A DNA stretch of 64,000 bases from positions 1,007,001 to 1,071,000 of the forward strand of contig SMSO01000033.1 of the NCBI GenBank assembly GCA_004764695.1, in the 5' to 3' direction. Positions 1 through 11,200 of the stretch are shown here, piece after piece (position 1 is the first letter of the stretch; every line of letters begins with the position of its first letter). Both the position numbers and the translations under genes were made by a program. This stretch comes from Schizochytrium sp. TIO01. Its lineage: Eukaryota; Sar; Bigyra; Thraustochytrida; Thraustochytriidae. Below the pieces are notes generated by a model that had not been told where the DNA came from, searched no databases, and was given only the letters and a program-made list of their open reading frames with translations.

Positions 1-268
1 CAGCCTCCGAGTTGCTTGGCCAAAAGCTCTGCAAAGCCTGCTGTTTCCTTCTCGTTTACGGCCGTTCCCGCTAAGGAGGCGCCCGCTTCCGTCGGCCTCT
101 GCCTTTTCCTGCCTGTCCTGAGCGTCTCACTCCCCCCACTGCCTCTCCCTATCTGCTTCCTGTTTATGATCCTGGCGAGGAAAAGAGAGAAAGGCTGAGA
201 AACTGTGCTGCATATTTGTTTTTTTCTTCTGATAATTAGTAGTTTTTCTCTCCCAGACAATCTTTTTT
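1..268 (-). CDS. Possible partial exon running off the left window edge (unrecognised)
   Basis: On the minus strand one frame stays open from an in-frame TAA near 269-271 to the window edge, about 88 codons, with no in-frame ATG seen. The part nearest the edge reads like charged protein (for example AGFAELLAKQLGG at its end). A pyrimidine-rich stretch ending in CAG lies at about 174-195 in minus orientation and could be a splice acceptor, in which case only about 1-173 would be coding. No family is recognised. Chance openness is a real alternative, because an opposing plus-strand frame at 16-198 is also open. Low confidence. Confidence 0.2.
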
Positions 269-2262
269 AATTTTTTAAATTAATTTTTTTATTTAAATTT
301 CAATAGGCCTCCGCCTCCCCTCATAGTAACCTCGTATCAGCCTCTGCGCAGCACCGGTTTCCTTTTTGCCACAAAACTACGATCGTTCTGTAGGACTCGG
401 GTAGAGACACATAGGCGAATCTCCCTGTCTCCTTCTTTCTGTTTCCTGGATACAGACAAACAAACAAACAAACAAACAGACAGTCATACATATTATCCAT
501 ATATAGGTGTATATAGAGAGATCGATTGATTGATTAATTGATCGAAGAAAGGCCCTGTGTCTCTTGCTCTCTTGCTCCCCTTCTCTTCCGGCCGTCGCGA
601 AGGCCCGTTCCGCCTGCCTCAATCTGGCTCCAGCGAGGCCTCTGAGCGCCTTCCCCGCTGCCTTCTGAGCTGCCTTGGCAGCTTTGGCCTTCTCGCGTCC
701 TTCTATTGCGGAGCTGAGTGTCAGCGTGCCCTCCATCCTGTGTTTTTATTGACAGGCACGGAAGGACGTCTTTGATGATTTATGTCTTGTTGCGGAGTAG
801 TAGTTAGGTATCTGGCACTAGCACGCATCCAATCTATTTTGAGACTAATTTTTCAAATTGAAACATCACTGGAGGAACAGAAGGACGATGGGTCCGGTAA
901 TGATTGCACGTGATGATACAAATATTGTAGTCTGTCAGAGTACAGGTGATCACATTAAACGATCAAGAGTAGAGAGGATAGATGAGACGGTGTTAGGGGA
1001 GTCGAAAGAATGGGGCTTTTGGAATGACTGTCTCTTTTTTTCCCCTTTCTCGAATGGCTCTCTCACCAGGCGTAGCTTTAGCATTATGTGACCCTTATTA
1101 GAAATCTCTCTTTGGGCCCAGTGGGGGGCACTCACATAAGTCCTCCTTTTCGGATAATTTTCTCCTCTGTCTCCACTGGCGCTTCGATCGATTTTCCTCT
1201 CTGTGTGTGGCCTCGTTATTTCCTCTGAGACTCACTGCGGAGGCGCCTGTTTGGGTTTGTATGTGCTGCGGCCTGTTCTGCGCCGCAAAGAGAGCGCCAA
1301 AGAGAGAGCGAAAGAGAAGAGCGAATCCAAATCATTAACGCCGCGACTCGCTCAGCTCTCGCTTCTCAGACTTCGCAGGTACGTTTACACAGCGCTGCGC
1401 TCGGCACGAGATGGCCTCCGTCCTGGATGGAGGACAGGCCGGGCTACATACAATGCAAAAGGCTCCATCGCGGAGCCCGCACCTCGATTCGCAAGGCCAT
1501 GAAGCGTCGCCAGTTAGTTGCCTTGCTGTCTGCTTGTCTGGCCATCAATCTTTCTTTGATCAGCTCTGTTGAGTGTCAGATTGGTTGATTGATCTATTCT
1601 TTTCTTTGTTTGGTTTGCTTGTTTCTGTTGGAGTATTCTCTGCTTCTTAGCACAATGTCATAGTGTTGTTGAATAAACTGTGGAATATGCGATATGTGTC
1701 ATATGCTGTACAAAATGCCAGGCCGATCTGCTTGTGACCTCAGCGACGTGGAGTACGAATCTCGAGGGGGCTGTGTGGATTATCAGAGCTCGCAGAGATG
1801 GAGGAGTACTGCCACCGCGATGGAGACAACAGCCTGGCGCAACGGAGTAGAGGATGAGAAGAAATGGATAACTCTTGGAATCATTCTTCTCGAATAAGTA
1901 AAGAATCAATGAATTGGTAGATCAACGAGTTGACCATCGGTTAGGTTCGAGGCCATGGTTGAGGACCCTGTAGATCTACCTGTGAAACAGTTGATCAGAA
2001 TGTGCGGGACGATGGTTGTCTGTAGAGGCGTCACAGACAGACAAGACAGAGAAACATAACAAGACGACACGTAAAGGACAAATAGACAAAAGAGCTGAGA
2101 TACCTTGTCCCCTGGATGGATCTTAACCCTTTTCTGAAGAATCTGGCTATGTTTTGTTTGCAATTACATGAAAAGAAATAACTAACGCTCGTGTAAAAAC
2201 ATGTATTGCCATGGATTGAATAATAATTATTGCCATTCACAGTTTAACACCCTTTTAGCAAA
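269..2262. other. Intergenic region upstream of VDAC, with short repeats
   Basis: No gene is supported here. It holds an AT-rich island (about 265-303), a short AAAC run (about 459-478) and a GATT-type run (about 521-547). A minus-strand frame at 377-736 has an Ala/Lys/Arg-rich half (about 550-736) that could be an exon or coiled-coil fragment, but it runs into simple-repeat translation and no clean donor site is visible. The last 30 bases before the VDAC ATG look like a short intron end, with TTAAC followed by CTTTTAG at 2252-2258, so the VDAC 5' leader may be spliced. No donor was identified. Confidence 0.4.
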
Positions 2263-3105
2263 ATGGCCCCTTCCAAGTTCAAGGATGTCGGCGGCGCTGC
2301 CAACGACCTCATCAACAACGACTACTGCTTCGACCGCAAGTTCAAGCTCAAGACCAAGAGCGTCAACGGCCTCGTCCTCACCACCGAGGGTACCCTCAAG
2401 CCCAAGGGTGTCGCCGGTAAGCTCTCCGCCAGCTTCAGCCCCTTCGATGGCATCACCATGAAGAAGGTCTGCGTGACCACCGAGGGCCGCTTCCAGACCG
2501 AGGCCTCCCTCGACAACGCCCTCGAGGGCGTCACCTTCACCGTCAAGGCTGAGGACGGTGCCAACAAGCCCCCCGCTGGTGAGCTCTGCGTGGACTACAA
2601 GTCTGCCAACGCCACCGTCAACACTAGCGTTGACGTCTGTGACGTGAACGGCCCCACCCTCTACGGTGCCTCAACCGTCGCCTACGAGAACTTCCTCGTT
2701 GGTGGTGAGGTTCGCTACAACACCGGCTTCGACTCCACCGACGGCTCCCCCTCCGTCGTTGACTACAACGCCGCTGTTGCCTACCACGGTGGTGACTTCG
2801 TTGCTTCCCTCTCTACCAAGAAGAAGCTCTCCAACGTTACCTTCAACCTCCACCAGCGTTACTCCAAGGATGTTGAGCTCGCCACCACCTACAACCACTC
2901 CTCCAAGCTCCTCACCGTCGGTGGTATCTACAAGCTCGATGCCGCCACCCTCCTCCAGGGTAAGATCAACTCCAACGGTATCGCCTCCGCTAACGCCATC
3001 CAGGCTATCAGCCCCGGTGTCAAGCTCATCTCCTCCGTCGAGGTCGACGCCAAGAACTTCGCCGGCGACTCCCACAAGTTCGGTCTCCAGCTCATCCTCG
3101 GCTAA
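2263..3105 (+). CDS. Voltage-dependent anion channel (mitochondrial porin, VDAC)
   Basis: A 280-residue protein, the usual length of VDAC, the beta-barrel of the mitochondrial outer membrane that passes ATP, ADP and other small anions. The sequence shows an N-terminal helix-like stretch (MAPSKFKDVGGAANDLI), then alternating hydrophobic and polar strands throughout. A eukaryotic-porin-like signature lies at about residues 223-236 (YKLDAATLLQGKIN), and the protein ends in a strand (KFGLQLILG) that fits the outer-membrane beta-signal. No transmembrane helix or cleavable presequence is seen, as expected for VDAC. The ATG has A at -3 and G at +4. Codon use is extreme (nearly all CTC, ATC, AAC, AAG, GCC, with GGT for Gly), unlike every other gene here, which suggests very high expression. 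It converges on the LRR gene downstream. Confidence 0.95.
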   Translation: MAPSKFKDVGGAANDLINNDYCFDRKFKLKTKSVNGLVLTTEGTLKPKGVAGKLSASFSPFDGITMKKVCVTTEGRFQTEASLDNALEGVTFTVKAEDGANKPPAGELCVDYKSANATVNTSVDVCDVNGPTLYGASTVAYENFLVGGEVRYNTGFDSTDGSPSVVDYNAAVAYHGGDFVASLSTKKKLSNVTFNLHQRYSKDVELATTYNHSSKLLTVGGIYKLDAATLLQGKINSNGIASANAIQAISPGVKLISSVEVDAKNFAGDSHKFGLQLILG

Positions 3106-3688
3106 GTGCAAAGATACACGTTCTTTTTTATTTTCAATTGGACAAAGTGTTTTGATATTTTCCTTCTTGAACCTTTCTTACTATTAGAGCAAATCCCCCT
3201 CTTGCCCTTGTTCTATTCTGAACCTTGCTCTTCTTGTCCTCAAATCGTTTAGGTACGCATTTTCTCCCAGAGGAGCAGCAAAAACCTATAACGCTCTGTA
3301 TTCTGAACCCCCTCAATGTTTAGTTCTTATACTCTCACATAAGTCCGCACTGCAAAATGGGGAGTATGTGTTACGAAGATGAAATGGTGTATTACATCGA
3401 TGCGAAAGAATTAGTTGTGCTGAGACTTTTGATTTTGCGAAGGATTTAAAAACACCTATCTCTTAAAATGAAATAAACATGTACTTTCAAATATAACATT
3501 TATAAGATTTCAATAATGACAACCTGATCTGAGCATTGGCAAATTGCAAAAGAGCAAAGATCAAGTTTGGGCGTGCAGATTGTGAAGAAATGCTTACACA
3601 GAAGTTGCAGAAAGAACGTTCAAGAAATACCTACACACTTAAACCAATGCCAATGCAAAGGGGTCACTGACCGTAAATTGTCTTGCAA
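3106..3688. other. Convergent intergenic region between VDAC and LRR genes
   Basis: 583 bases between two convergent genes, presumably holding both 3' untranslated regions. A T-rich stretch (TTCTTTTTTATTTTC, about 3120-3136) follows the VDAC stop. No clear AATAAA was found close to either stop. Nothing else is recognised. Confidence 0.5.
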
Positions 3689-6073
3689 CTACTTTTCACG
3701 CCGCTCACGTTCTAGTTGCTTTTGTTGCGAGCGACCAAGCATCACTAAAATCGACTGGTTTTTACAGTCTTCAAGCATGCCAACCTCTTGAAGCCACAAC
3801 ATACAAGCTGTGTACACGGCAACCTCTGTACTCGACATCGCCATGGCCATTTTTGTCAAGGTCTTCTCTGAAGAGACAGACCCCATCATCGAGTCAAGCT
3901 GTCCTACCAAGAAATCGTCCTCTTCGTTCTCTTCCATTATACCACTTGGGCGGGATAGTACACCTCGAGAACCACCACCAGTGTTATTACTGCCGACAGA
4001 TAAGGTACGCCCGCTATTACCCAAACTCCTGCGACTCGAAGAAGAGCGAGCGCCGCCTCGGAAGGTATCATTTTTCATGGCAGTGAGCATGTTCAACTTG
4101 TCTACATCACGAAGAAACATATCACCCAATTGAGTTTTGCGAGCTTCAATTGGAATACTAGCAAGCTGGCTTAAAACATATTGAGCATCAGACCCGAGTG
4201 TACCCTCTGCGACGGTAAGACTCGTTAGCACTTCGTTAACTTTGAGCATCTCCAAGAGTCGAGCCGCCCCTTCATCGCAAACTCCGTGTGTGGACAGAGG
4301 CGGCAATACCGGTCCACCAACCGTGAGTCGCTCAACACTTGTGTTTACCTCGAGGCCTTCTGCTAGAGCAAAACATCCCTCGACACCTAATGCGCACGAA
4401 CGAAGATCTAAAGCACGCAAGGTACATCCCGGGTCGGCAAGGGCTGCAGAGAGTATCATAACTCCGTCTGCATCAATCTGCGTATAGCTTAGATCAATGT
4501 CCTCTACAGGACCGTCTCCACGAAACATGGCAGCTAGGTCCTCACAGCACGCGCTTGTGATAGGATTACCACTAAGATCGATGATAAGAATTTCCCGTGC
4601 ATAGTCTACAATGCCAGCAGCCAAGGTGCTTGCCGAAGCATCATCGAGGCCACATGCACGAAGCACAAGCTCTTGAGTTTGTTCAAGTCCACCCGATGAC
4701 AGTAAAACTTCCAAAGTCTCCTCCGACAGATCATTTCCGCTCAAGTCCAACTTGACAACAGATGTAGATGGAAGCACATTAGAGAGCATTGCAATTTGGG
4801 AAGTAGAAAGCATGCACATCCGCAGGGTCAATTCACGAAGTGCAGGCATGTTCTCAAGCGCATGCACAAACTGTTTAAATACTCGGTCCAGCGGCGTCCG
4901 GCTCAAATTGAGAGACTCAAGCACCTCACCAGCACCTTCACTGAGAGCATGCATCATCATTTCTAATCCATCATCACCCCGAGCACCTGAAATGTCAAGC
5001 GCGACTGGTCCGTTTTCACCAGCATCTGCAAGAACCGTAGCGAGACCTGTAAGGGCAACTTCCGAGGCGTCGGAGAAACGCACATACCGCGCTTCACCCT
5101 CACCAATAGCTGCACGAAGAATGTCAATGTCCTTGGATGTTTTAATCACAACATCAGCAGACGACTCGATGTGTCTCTTTGCACGTGCCTCACTGGACCG
5201 AGCAGAGACATGAATGCTACGTCGAGCCCCAGAGCTCCGCTGCCGAGACCAATCTTTCTTATTCAAAGACTTGCCTTTACTAGATGAATATTCCGCGAGA
5301 TCCTCAGCAGACTCACCTTCTGTGCGTAGCATTCCCTTCGACCTTAGACTCTCCCGGCGGGAAGCATCATTTGCACGACTTTTGTTAATGGATCGCTGGC
5401 TCGATCGTTGAGCAGAGCGACGCTTGACTGACATTGACAACCGACGAAGTACATTGTTTGATGCAGTACTAGTCTCCTCCTCCTCCGGCTCATTCGACTG
5501 TGTTAAGTCGCGCGTTGTTGGTGCATCGGACGGAAAGTCTTCAATGCTTTTTATCGACACGCGTTTGGACGATGCAGTTGTAATGGATCGAGTAGCAGCT
5601 GAGGTGCGGGACGAGCTTGACGAAGAAGCTGATGACGATGCTCTTGACATAGAAAGCCTTGGCGAAGGCGCCATTGTTGGGTCTTCGCAGTCCTGCTCAG
5701 TGGATCTTAAGCTCTGTCGCATAGAGCGTCTGGAAGCTCGCTTTGAATGACGTTTTGTGCTCGATGGCTTGGGGTTATCAAGAGGCAAATCAAACTCTAA
5801 CGCGTCAGACTCCAACGAGTCAAGCTCAAGCTGGACATCACGATGAGGATTCTCACAAAAAATTTCAGAGCTGGTTTGACCATCTTCGGCTGCCGCAGCT
5901 GCTGCGAAGCCAGCCATTTCATCGACAGGTCTTGATGGACGACGCTGCGTGAAGATGCGTGGCATCTTCACCATGTTCATCATGCCAGAGACAAGGCTTC
6001 CTGAACGAGAGGCTTTTGCAGAACTCTCGCGCGGCTCACTCTCGCCAGGCGTTTTGCCTTGACGCCTCCTCAT
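3689..6073 (-). CDS. Leucine-rich repeat (RNI-like) protein with basic Ser-rich N-terminus
   Basis: 794 residues from the ATG at 6071-6073. The frame stays open 12 codons further upstream, to a TTG at 6109, but the ATG has A at -3 and is the better start. Residues 1-310 are low complexity: Arg/Ser-rich, a short poly-Ala, a poly-Ser block and several basic RxxS-type sites, so probably disordered and phosphorylated. Residues about 320-630 hold roughly ten LRRs of the ribonuclease-inhibitor type, with units such as VVKLDLSGNDLSEETLEVLL and LRALDLRSCALGVEGCFALA. Such domains bind protein partners. The tail (about 650-794) is Ser/Gly-rich and then helical, ending in a charged segment. There is no signal peptide, membrane segment, NACHT or kinase domain, so it is probably an intracellular scaffold. 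The partner and pathway are unknown. Confidence 0.85.
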   Translation of the reverse strand: MRRRQGKTPGESEPRESSAKASRSGSLVSGMMNMVKMPRIFTQRRPSRPVDEMAGFAAAAAAEDGQTSSEIFCENPHRDVQLELDSLESDALEFDLPLDNPKPSSTKRHSKRASRRSMRQSLRSTEQDCEDPTMAPSPRLSMSRASSSASSSSSSRTSAATRSITTASSKRVSIKSIEDFPSDAPTTRDLTQSNEPEEEETSTASNNVLRRLSMSVKRRSAQRSSQRSINKSRANDASRRESLRSKGMLRTEGESAEDLAEYSSSKGKSLNKKDWSRQRSSGARRSIHVSARSSEARAKRHIESSADVVIKTSKDIDILRAAIGEGEARYVRFSDASEVALTGLATVLADAGENGPVALDISGARGDDGLEMMMHALSEGAGEVLESLNLSRTPLDRVFKQFVHALENMPALRELTLRMCMLSTSQIAMLSNVLPSTSVVKLDLSGNDLSEETLEVLLSSGGLEQTQELVLRACGLDDASASTLAAGIVDYAREILIIDLSGNPITSACCEDLAAMFRGDGPVEDIDLSYTQIDADGVMILSAALADPGCTLRALDLRSCALGVEGCFALAEGLEVNTSVERLTVGGPVLPPLSTHGVCDEGAARLLEMLKVNEVLTSLTVAEGTLGSDAQYVLSQLASIPIEARKTQLGDMFLRDVDKLNMLTAMKNDTFRGGARSSSSRRSLGNSGRTLSVGSNNTGGGSRGVLSRPSGIMEENEEDDFLVGQLDSMMGSVSSEKTLTKMAMAMSSTEVAVYTACMLWLQEVGMLEDCKNQSILVMLGRSQQKQLERERREK

Positions 6074-7571
6074 TGTGTATTTATTTCTTTGCTCAAAATG
6101 GACTGTCAACTGTCGTTTATTTGCCCTGGCCCCGAGCCTGCCGTGTTTAAAGGCTGGATGGATACGACCAAAGCTACAGAAAGTTTTGAGACAGGCGTGT
6201 ATTTAGCAATTCTCTGAATGGAAGTACTAGATCTGGAGCTTCAAAACGTCGTAGTAGCGGTACTCTGCAAAAGTATACAGCGCAGAAGCTACGCTTTTCG
6301 ACTAGAGATTACAAATGTATGTTGCGTTCGACGAGACCCTTGCCCTCTTCAAGAACAGTTTACAGCAGTTCTACCGTACTAATCGGGCTTGTAAAGTCTT
6401 CGCGGTCCTTTAGAATGATTTGTTGCGATTTGCGACGATCCTGATGGAGTTTAATGATCAGCTAGAGAATAATATTCAGTCCTTTGGCTTGAACTCGCAG
6501 AGGTCAAGAGAGTTTATCACAAGAGAGTTTGTAAAAATGAACGCCTGCCTTCGCGTAAGGTGGTTCGAGGCAAAGAATACGCTGGTATGTTGCTTGTCTG
6601 TAGCCGTGGTTTCTTTGTTTCTTTCTAGAGCTGATTCAACTTGCTCCTTTCCTTGATCAATACTCACTTACCCGGACAGCGCCACCCAAAGCTCATGCAC
6701 TACGTTGCACACTCACGAAACCCGTTCAGAGGCCACGCACGCCCCAAGACACGTCTGTGAACCCAGGCGCCTGGCCCGCGGTGATCTCTGCAGCAAAGCA
6801 AGGGGCCGCGAGGGAGTCGAGATTGGGCCTCGTTTGCTCAAAGAAGGAGAAAGAAGAAGAGGATTGCTCGTTCACTTTCACTCTATAAATCCATCGACAA
6901 ACATAAACAGCTTGAAATAATAAGAGGGCAGAACATAAAGGAAGTTGCCACTGACTGCATTGATAAGGAAGGAGAATGCTAGTTTTACCAGCACTAATGC
7001 ATCATAGCCAAAATACACAAAGACCGTGCACGCGCCGCAATAAATACTACTCTAGAGTATGCTTTTGTTAGGTTTGTGATGAATTGATTGACTTGATTCA
7101 TTAGGCCCACATAAGTACTACTGGTAATGTGTGCGTGTGAAGTGTTTTTTATTTTATTTTAAACAGGTTTCCAAAACACTGTTAGTGAGTAAGTAGATAG
7201 AGGGTGGGTACATAATTAAGCATAAGGAAGTGCTACAGAAATAAGGAGGAATGGGTGCACGTGCAGAACCTGAAGAATTCATAAACTAGCAGAGCAATAG
7301 TAACAGTAAGATCACGTGTTGGAATGACAACCTCAGTCGTTGAAGAAGAAGATAGTGACTAACTCTTCACTCCACTCAAAGACCAAAGTGAATGTATGCG
7401 GTAGCCTCCGGTTGGACAAATTGCAGACTTTGGGCTCTCCTGACACATCGAGGAAAACTCTCTGGTACACGAAGACTGGAAATGCATTTCTTTCTGCGAA
7501 TATATATTGGGGTTCTCAACTGTTCAACCTGCTTTGCAAGCAGAGGCACGTTTTGTCAAATACTGGGATAG

Positions 7572-7604
<33 letters not shown>

Positions 7605-8248
7605 TAATTAATCGTATTGTGTCACTTGTATCGCTGATAGGCTGCATGATGGAAGGGCGACAGACATCGTAACAATTCGTTAGACTGACGACGGTCCTTT
7701 GGGTTGAAACTTTGCTACCTAGGATTTGATAATCATAATATTTTAAATTAAATACCTACCCAGACTATTTTTTTAGTCAAGGACACACTCAAGAGCGGGG
7801 AAAGAGGCCACTTCGTGCAACGTGGACATGCGCAATTGAGCTGCTGCAAACCAAGCCGGTAAGTGCTTAGAAGATAGAAGTAGCTTGAGTATTGGTTCAT
7901 CAGTAAATTCAATTTTAATGAGCAAAGAGAGCATATACACACACTTTTTTTTTACTTTTTTTTTTTTAAGAATTACTATTTATTTGAAAAATAAAGTTAG
8001 AATGACATATGGAGAGATATATACCAGCATGTATAGATATGTGAGAACCAAAATGTAACCCGTCAATATCATATATTGCCTTAGTTTTTCATAATAATCC
8101 GAATTGCACACAAGATGGAGTAGACCAGCAGCATCTCTGCGATAGACGCATAGTGTTGTTTGCATTTTTATAAATTGCTGTGTTGATTTTGTCTTTTGAT
8201 ACTTTGCCAGTCCTTGATAAGAATTTGCTGAAATTATAAAGTTATAAA
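6074..8248. other. Intergenic region between the LRR and myosin genes
   Basis: About 2.2 kb upstream of the LRR gene and downstream of the myosin gene (both on the minus strand). It should contain the LRR promoter, but no core promoter element is convincing. It holds a (CAAT)n tract at 7574-7606 and A/T runs at 7140-7160 and 7945-7970. Small open frames (for example 6420-6656 +) lack a good ATG and recognisable motifs and are not called. Confidence 0.5.
7574..7606. repeat. (CAAT)n tetranucleotide microsatellite
   Basis: About eight perfect CAAT units, decaying into AATT units at the right edge. Confidence 0.9.
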
Positions 8249-11200
8249 TCAAGAATACTCGTAAGGAGGAATGTTAAGCCTTGCAGGAACGAATGTTCGC
8301 CTTGCAGGTTGTCTTGCAGCTGCCGCAGCAGCAGATGACGCTGACTCAAATGCATCATCATCATACTCGTCGTCGACATCATTGGTATTGCCATAGTTTT
8401 CATAATGAGCGGCATGGTTCGTGAAATTATAATTCTGATTGTGCTCTACCTCTGCATCCTGCATGAGTGACTGTTTAGGAGAATGATGGCCATTACCCAG
8501 ATTATACCGATTAGGTGAGACTAAGCCCATACCTGTAGAAGTTAAACGGCTATGCTCCGAAGGATTAACTTGCAAAAGGTGGTGCACCTCATCCAATGGT
8601 GGAATTGCATCAGCTGGACCTCGAAAAACAATTCGATGCATCTGGTTTAAACAAAGGTGAGCCCAGTTATTTGTTTCACTGGATCCTGCCCGCGCTCGAA
8701 GCTCCACGCCCTTACGACGCAACCAAAGCTCCAAGTAGTTTTCAAAGAGTTCTGAAGGAGGGAATGTGCGCAAAACCAAACTCATCAATAGCCACCCTCT
8801 CTGTCGTGACTTTGCAGAAGGGTTATCGGTGAGCTGTTTCAAAATCTGCAGTAGAATTTCATCACGTAGCTCTGTTACTGCAAGACCCACTTGCAGAATC
8901 TCCTGTGCTAGTGATGCTGGGTATGAGTACTCTCGATCACCCATGTAGCCCAAGAGAGCTCGAAATACTTTTACAGCAAGAGAGGTAGCTGGTGTCGAGG
9001 GCAAGCGAGACAGAGAGGTTGGAATTGGCGTTGAAGAATGAGCAAGCATCCCAGACGCAAGACCAGGAGCCACAGCTCCAGTGTTTGCAGCGAATTCTGA
9101 TGGACTCTTCAGTGCTGGAAAAAGCTCCAGTCGGTGTTTTTCGCGCGTGGCTTCTTGCTCGAAAAACCGGGATTTGATTGCAAGAGTCACGTCCACAACT
9201 GTATCTTCATCGCCGCGCTCAACAGCAGCATTCAAGCGCAACCGTTCCAGTTGCGCTGGAGGCATTGACAGGAGTCTGCGCATTTCATCCGTCCTAGGCA
9301 GATCAATATGTTCACGCCGAGCCTGCTCAAGTAAAGCCCGCATTGCAGTAACATCCACTGTTTCAACAGCACGCTCAGCTTGTGTGAAAGCTGTATGCAA
9401 GCGATCACGAAGCTCCATTGCAGTCGAAGCAGTTCGTGGATTATACTTGAGGCGCCGAGCCTCCTCAAGAGTTGAATCTAGTCCTTGCAAGTCAGCCCGT
9501 TTGAAGCATTGGTCAAGACGCTCGTCAACCATCATTAAGCGGTCAAGGAGTTGTCGGGCCTTATTCACACGGGAAAGCACATGTAAATCAGGGCTGGCAC
9601 TCAATCGAAGGGTCTCGGCCTCTTCTAGAGCCTGCTCAAGAGCATCTACGTCGCGATGTTTCGTTGCTTCCTGCAGACGAACGAGAACACTTTTAATGAC
9701 GTTATGAAGGTGAGTTTCACGACGAAGCAAATTTAGCTCGTCTGCTGCAGCCTCGTGAATACGCATCTCAGCACAATCACGCAACAAATTATCTAAATCT
9801 TGCCAACTCCCATCCAAAAGAGCTTCGCGGCATCGCAATATTACACTTGACGAGAATTGCAGCGATGTAAGCTCGTCTGTTCGAGTAGGAACTTTCTTTG
9901 CAGTAGTAATTGCAGCCTCCAAAGCACCTGTCTTAACAGTAGCAACATCAACGAACCCTCCAAGAAACTTTGCATGTCCACTTCCAAGAGCTCGGACCAA
10001 GCTTTGCACTGCTTCGCGGTGCTGAATTTCATCCAGAAGCAGTGCCAACTCTCGTCGTGCCTCGGGGTGACACCATAATAGGCTAAACGAACGTGCATCC
10101 CGATCGCTGGACATAACTGATGCTCCTCCTTGGCTTCCTGGTGAAAGTGGCGATTGGGAGCGCCTCCGATTAAGTCCAGCAGGCGCGGTACTAACCATGG
10201 ATACCCAACCTTCATCTTCTTGCACAGGAATATTGCCTTCAGGAACATTGGCAACTGCACTACGCAGAACCTGAATTGCAGTTTCCCACATTTGAGGAGC
10301 GCGAGATATTTCATCATAATGGGTCAAAGCTCCGAAAGCGGGGGAGTCCATTAAAATTTGGCGGAGACGAAGAACCACACGACAAGAATGAACTAAAGCT
10401 CGAGTCTCGTCTGTTATGCGTGCAAGGGATTCCGCCTTAGCCATTGCGCGCTCAAGGCTACTAACGTTTGAGCTGGTAATACTAACAGCACCCACGCGCC
10501 CACTGACGGCACCTGAGCGAAGTGCTGCCTTCAATGCGCGGCCTGCCAATTTGTTTTCTACTTCGTGATGCAATAGTTCGATTTCTGAACCAGCTACTGG
10601 AAGCCTATGGAAAAGTACAGCTCCTTCAGATCTGCCATTGTTGCTTTGGCCCAATGATGAAGCATAAGATTGTGCTTCAGCCAGAACAACGGATGCCGTT
10701 GTATAATCTTCATTTCGAACAGCCATGCGCAGCTGACGCAACAAGCTCGCAGTTTTGCGCAGTGTAATCGACTCTTCAGACCGACAACGTGCACGCGATG
10801 CACGCCCTAGAGCTTTATCAAGAAAACTTACATCAAGTCGGTCGATGCGCAAATAGCCAAATTGCCCTGGGGCTTGGCCTGACGAAAGTGCCTGACGAAG
10901 CTCACTTACAGTTTCTAAGGTTTCAATCTCATCACGTGCTCGTTCCACCTCAGGCTGAATGAGTGCCAGTGCTGCACGCCACTGCCCAGACTCGCCACTT
11001 TGCGTGGAGATAGGGGCCTCGCGACTGCACACGCGATCGCGAATACGATCGATCGCAGTAATGCACGACGATGCGTGATCCCAAGCTGTTTCAAGGCAGG
11101 CCGCACGAAGATCGCGCACAAAAAATGCGAGTTTGTACAATGCTCGAGAATACACAGTATGGCACTTTGATTCCTGCGTTTTTGCTATCGCACTACTTAG

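Noticed and set aside
2671-3111. Long frame antisense to VDAC
   Set aside because: The strong C-ending codon bias of VDAC removes stops on the other strand; it is a shadow of the real gene.
6073-6109. TTG start for the LRR protein, 12 codons upstream
   Set aside because: An ATG in good context follows, and nuclear genes rarely start at TTG.
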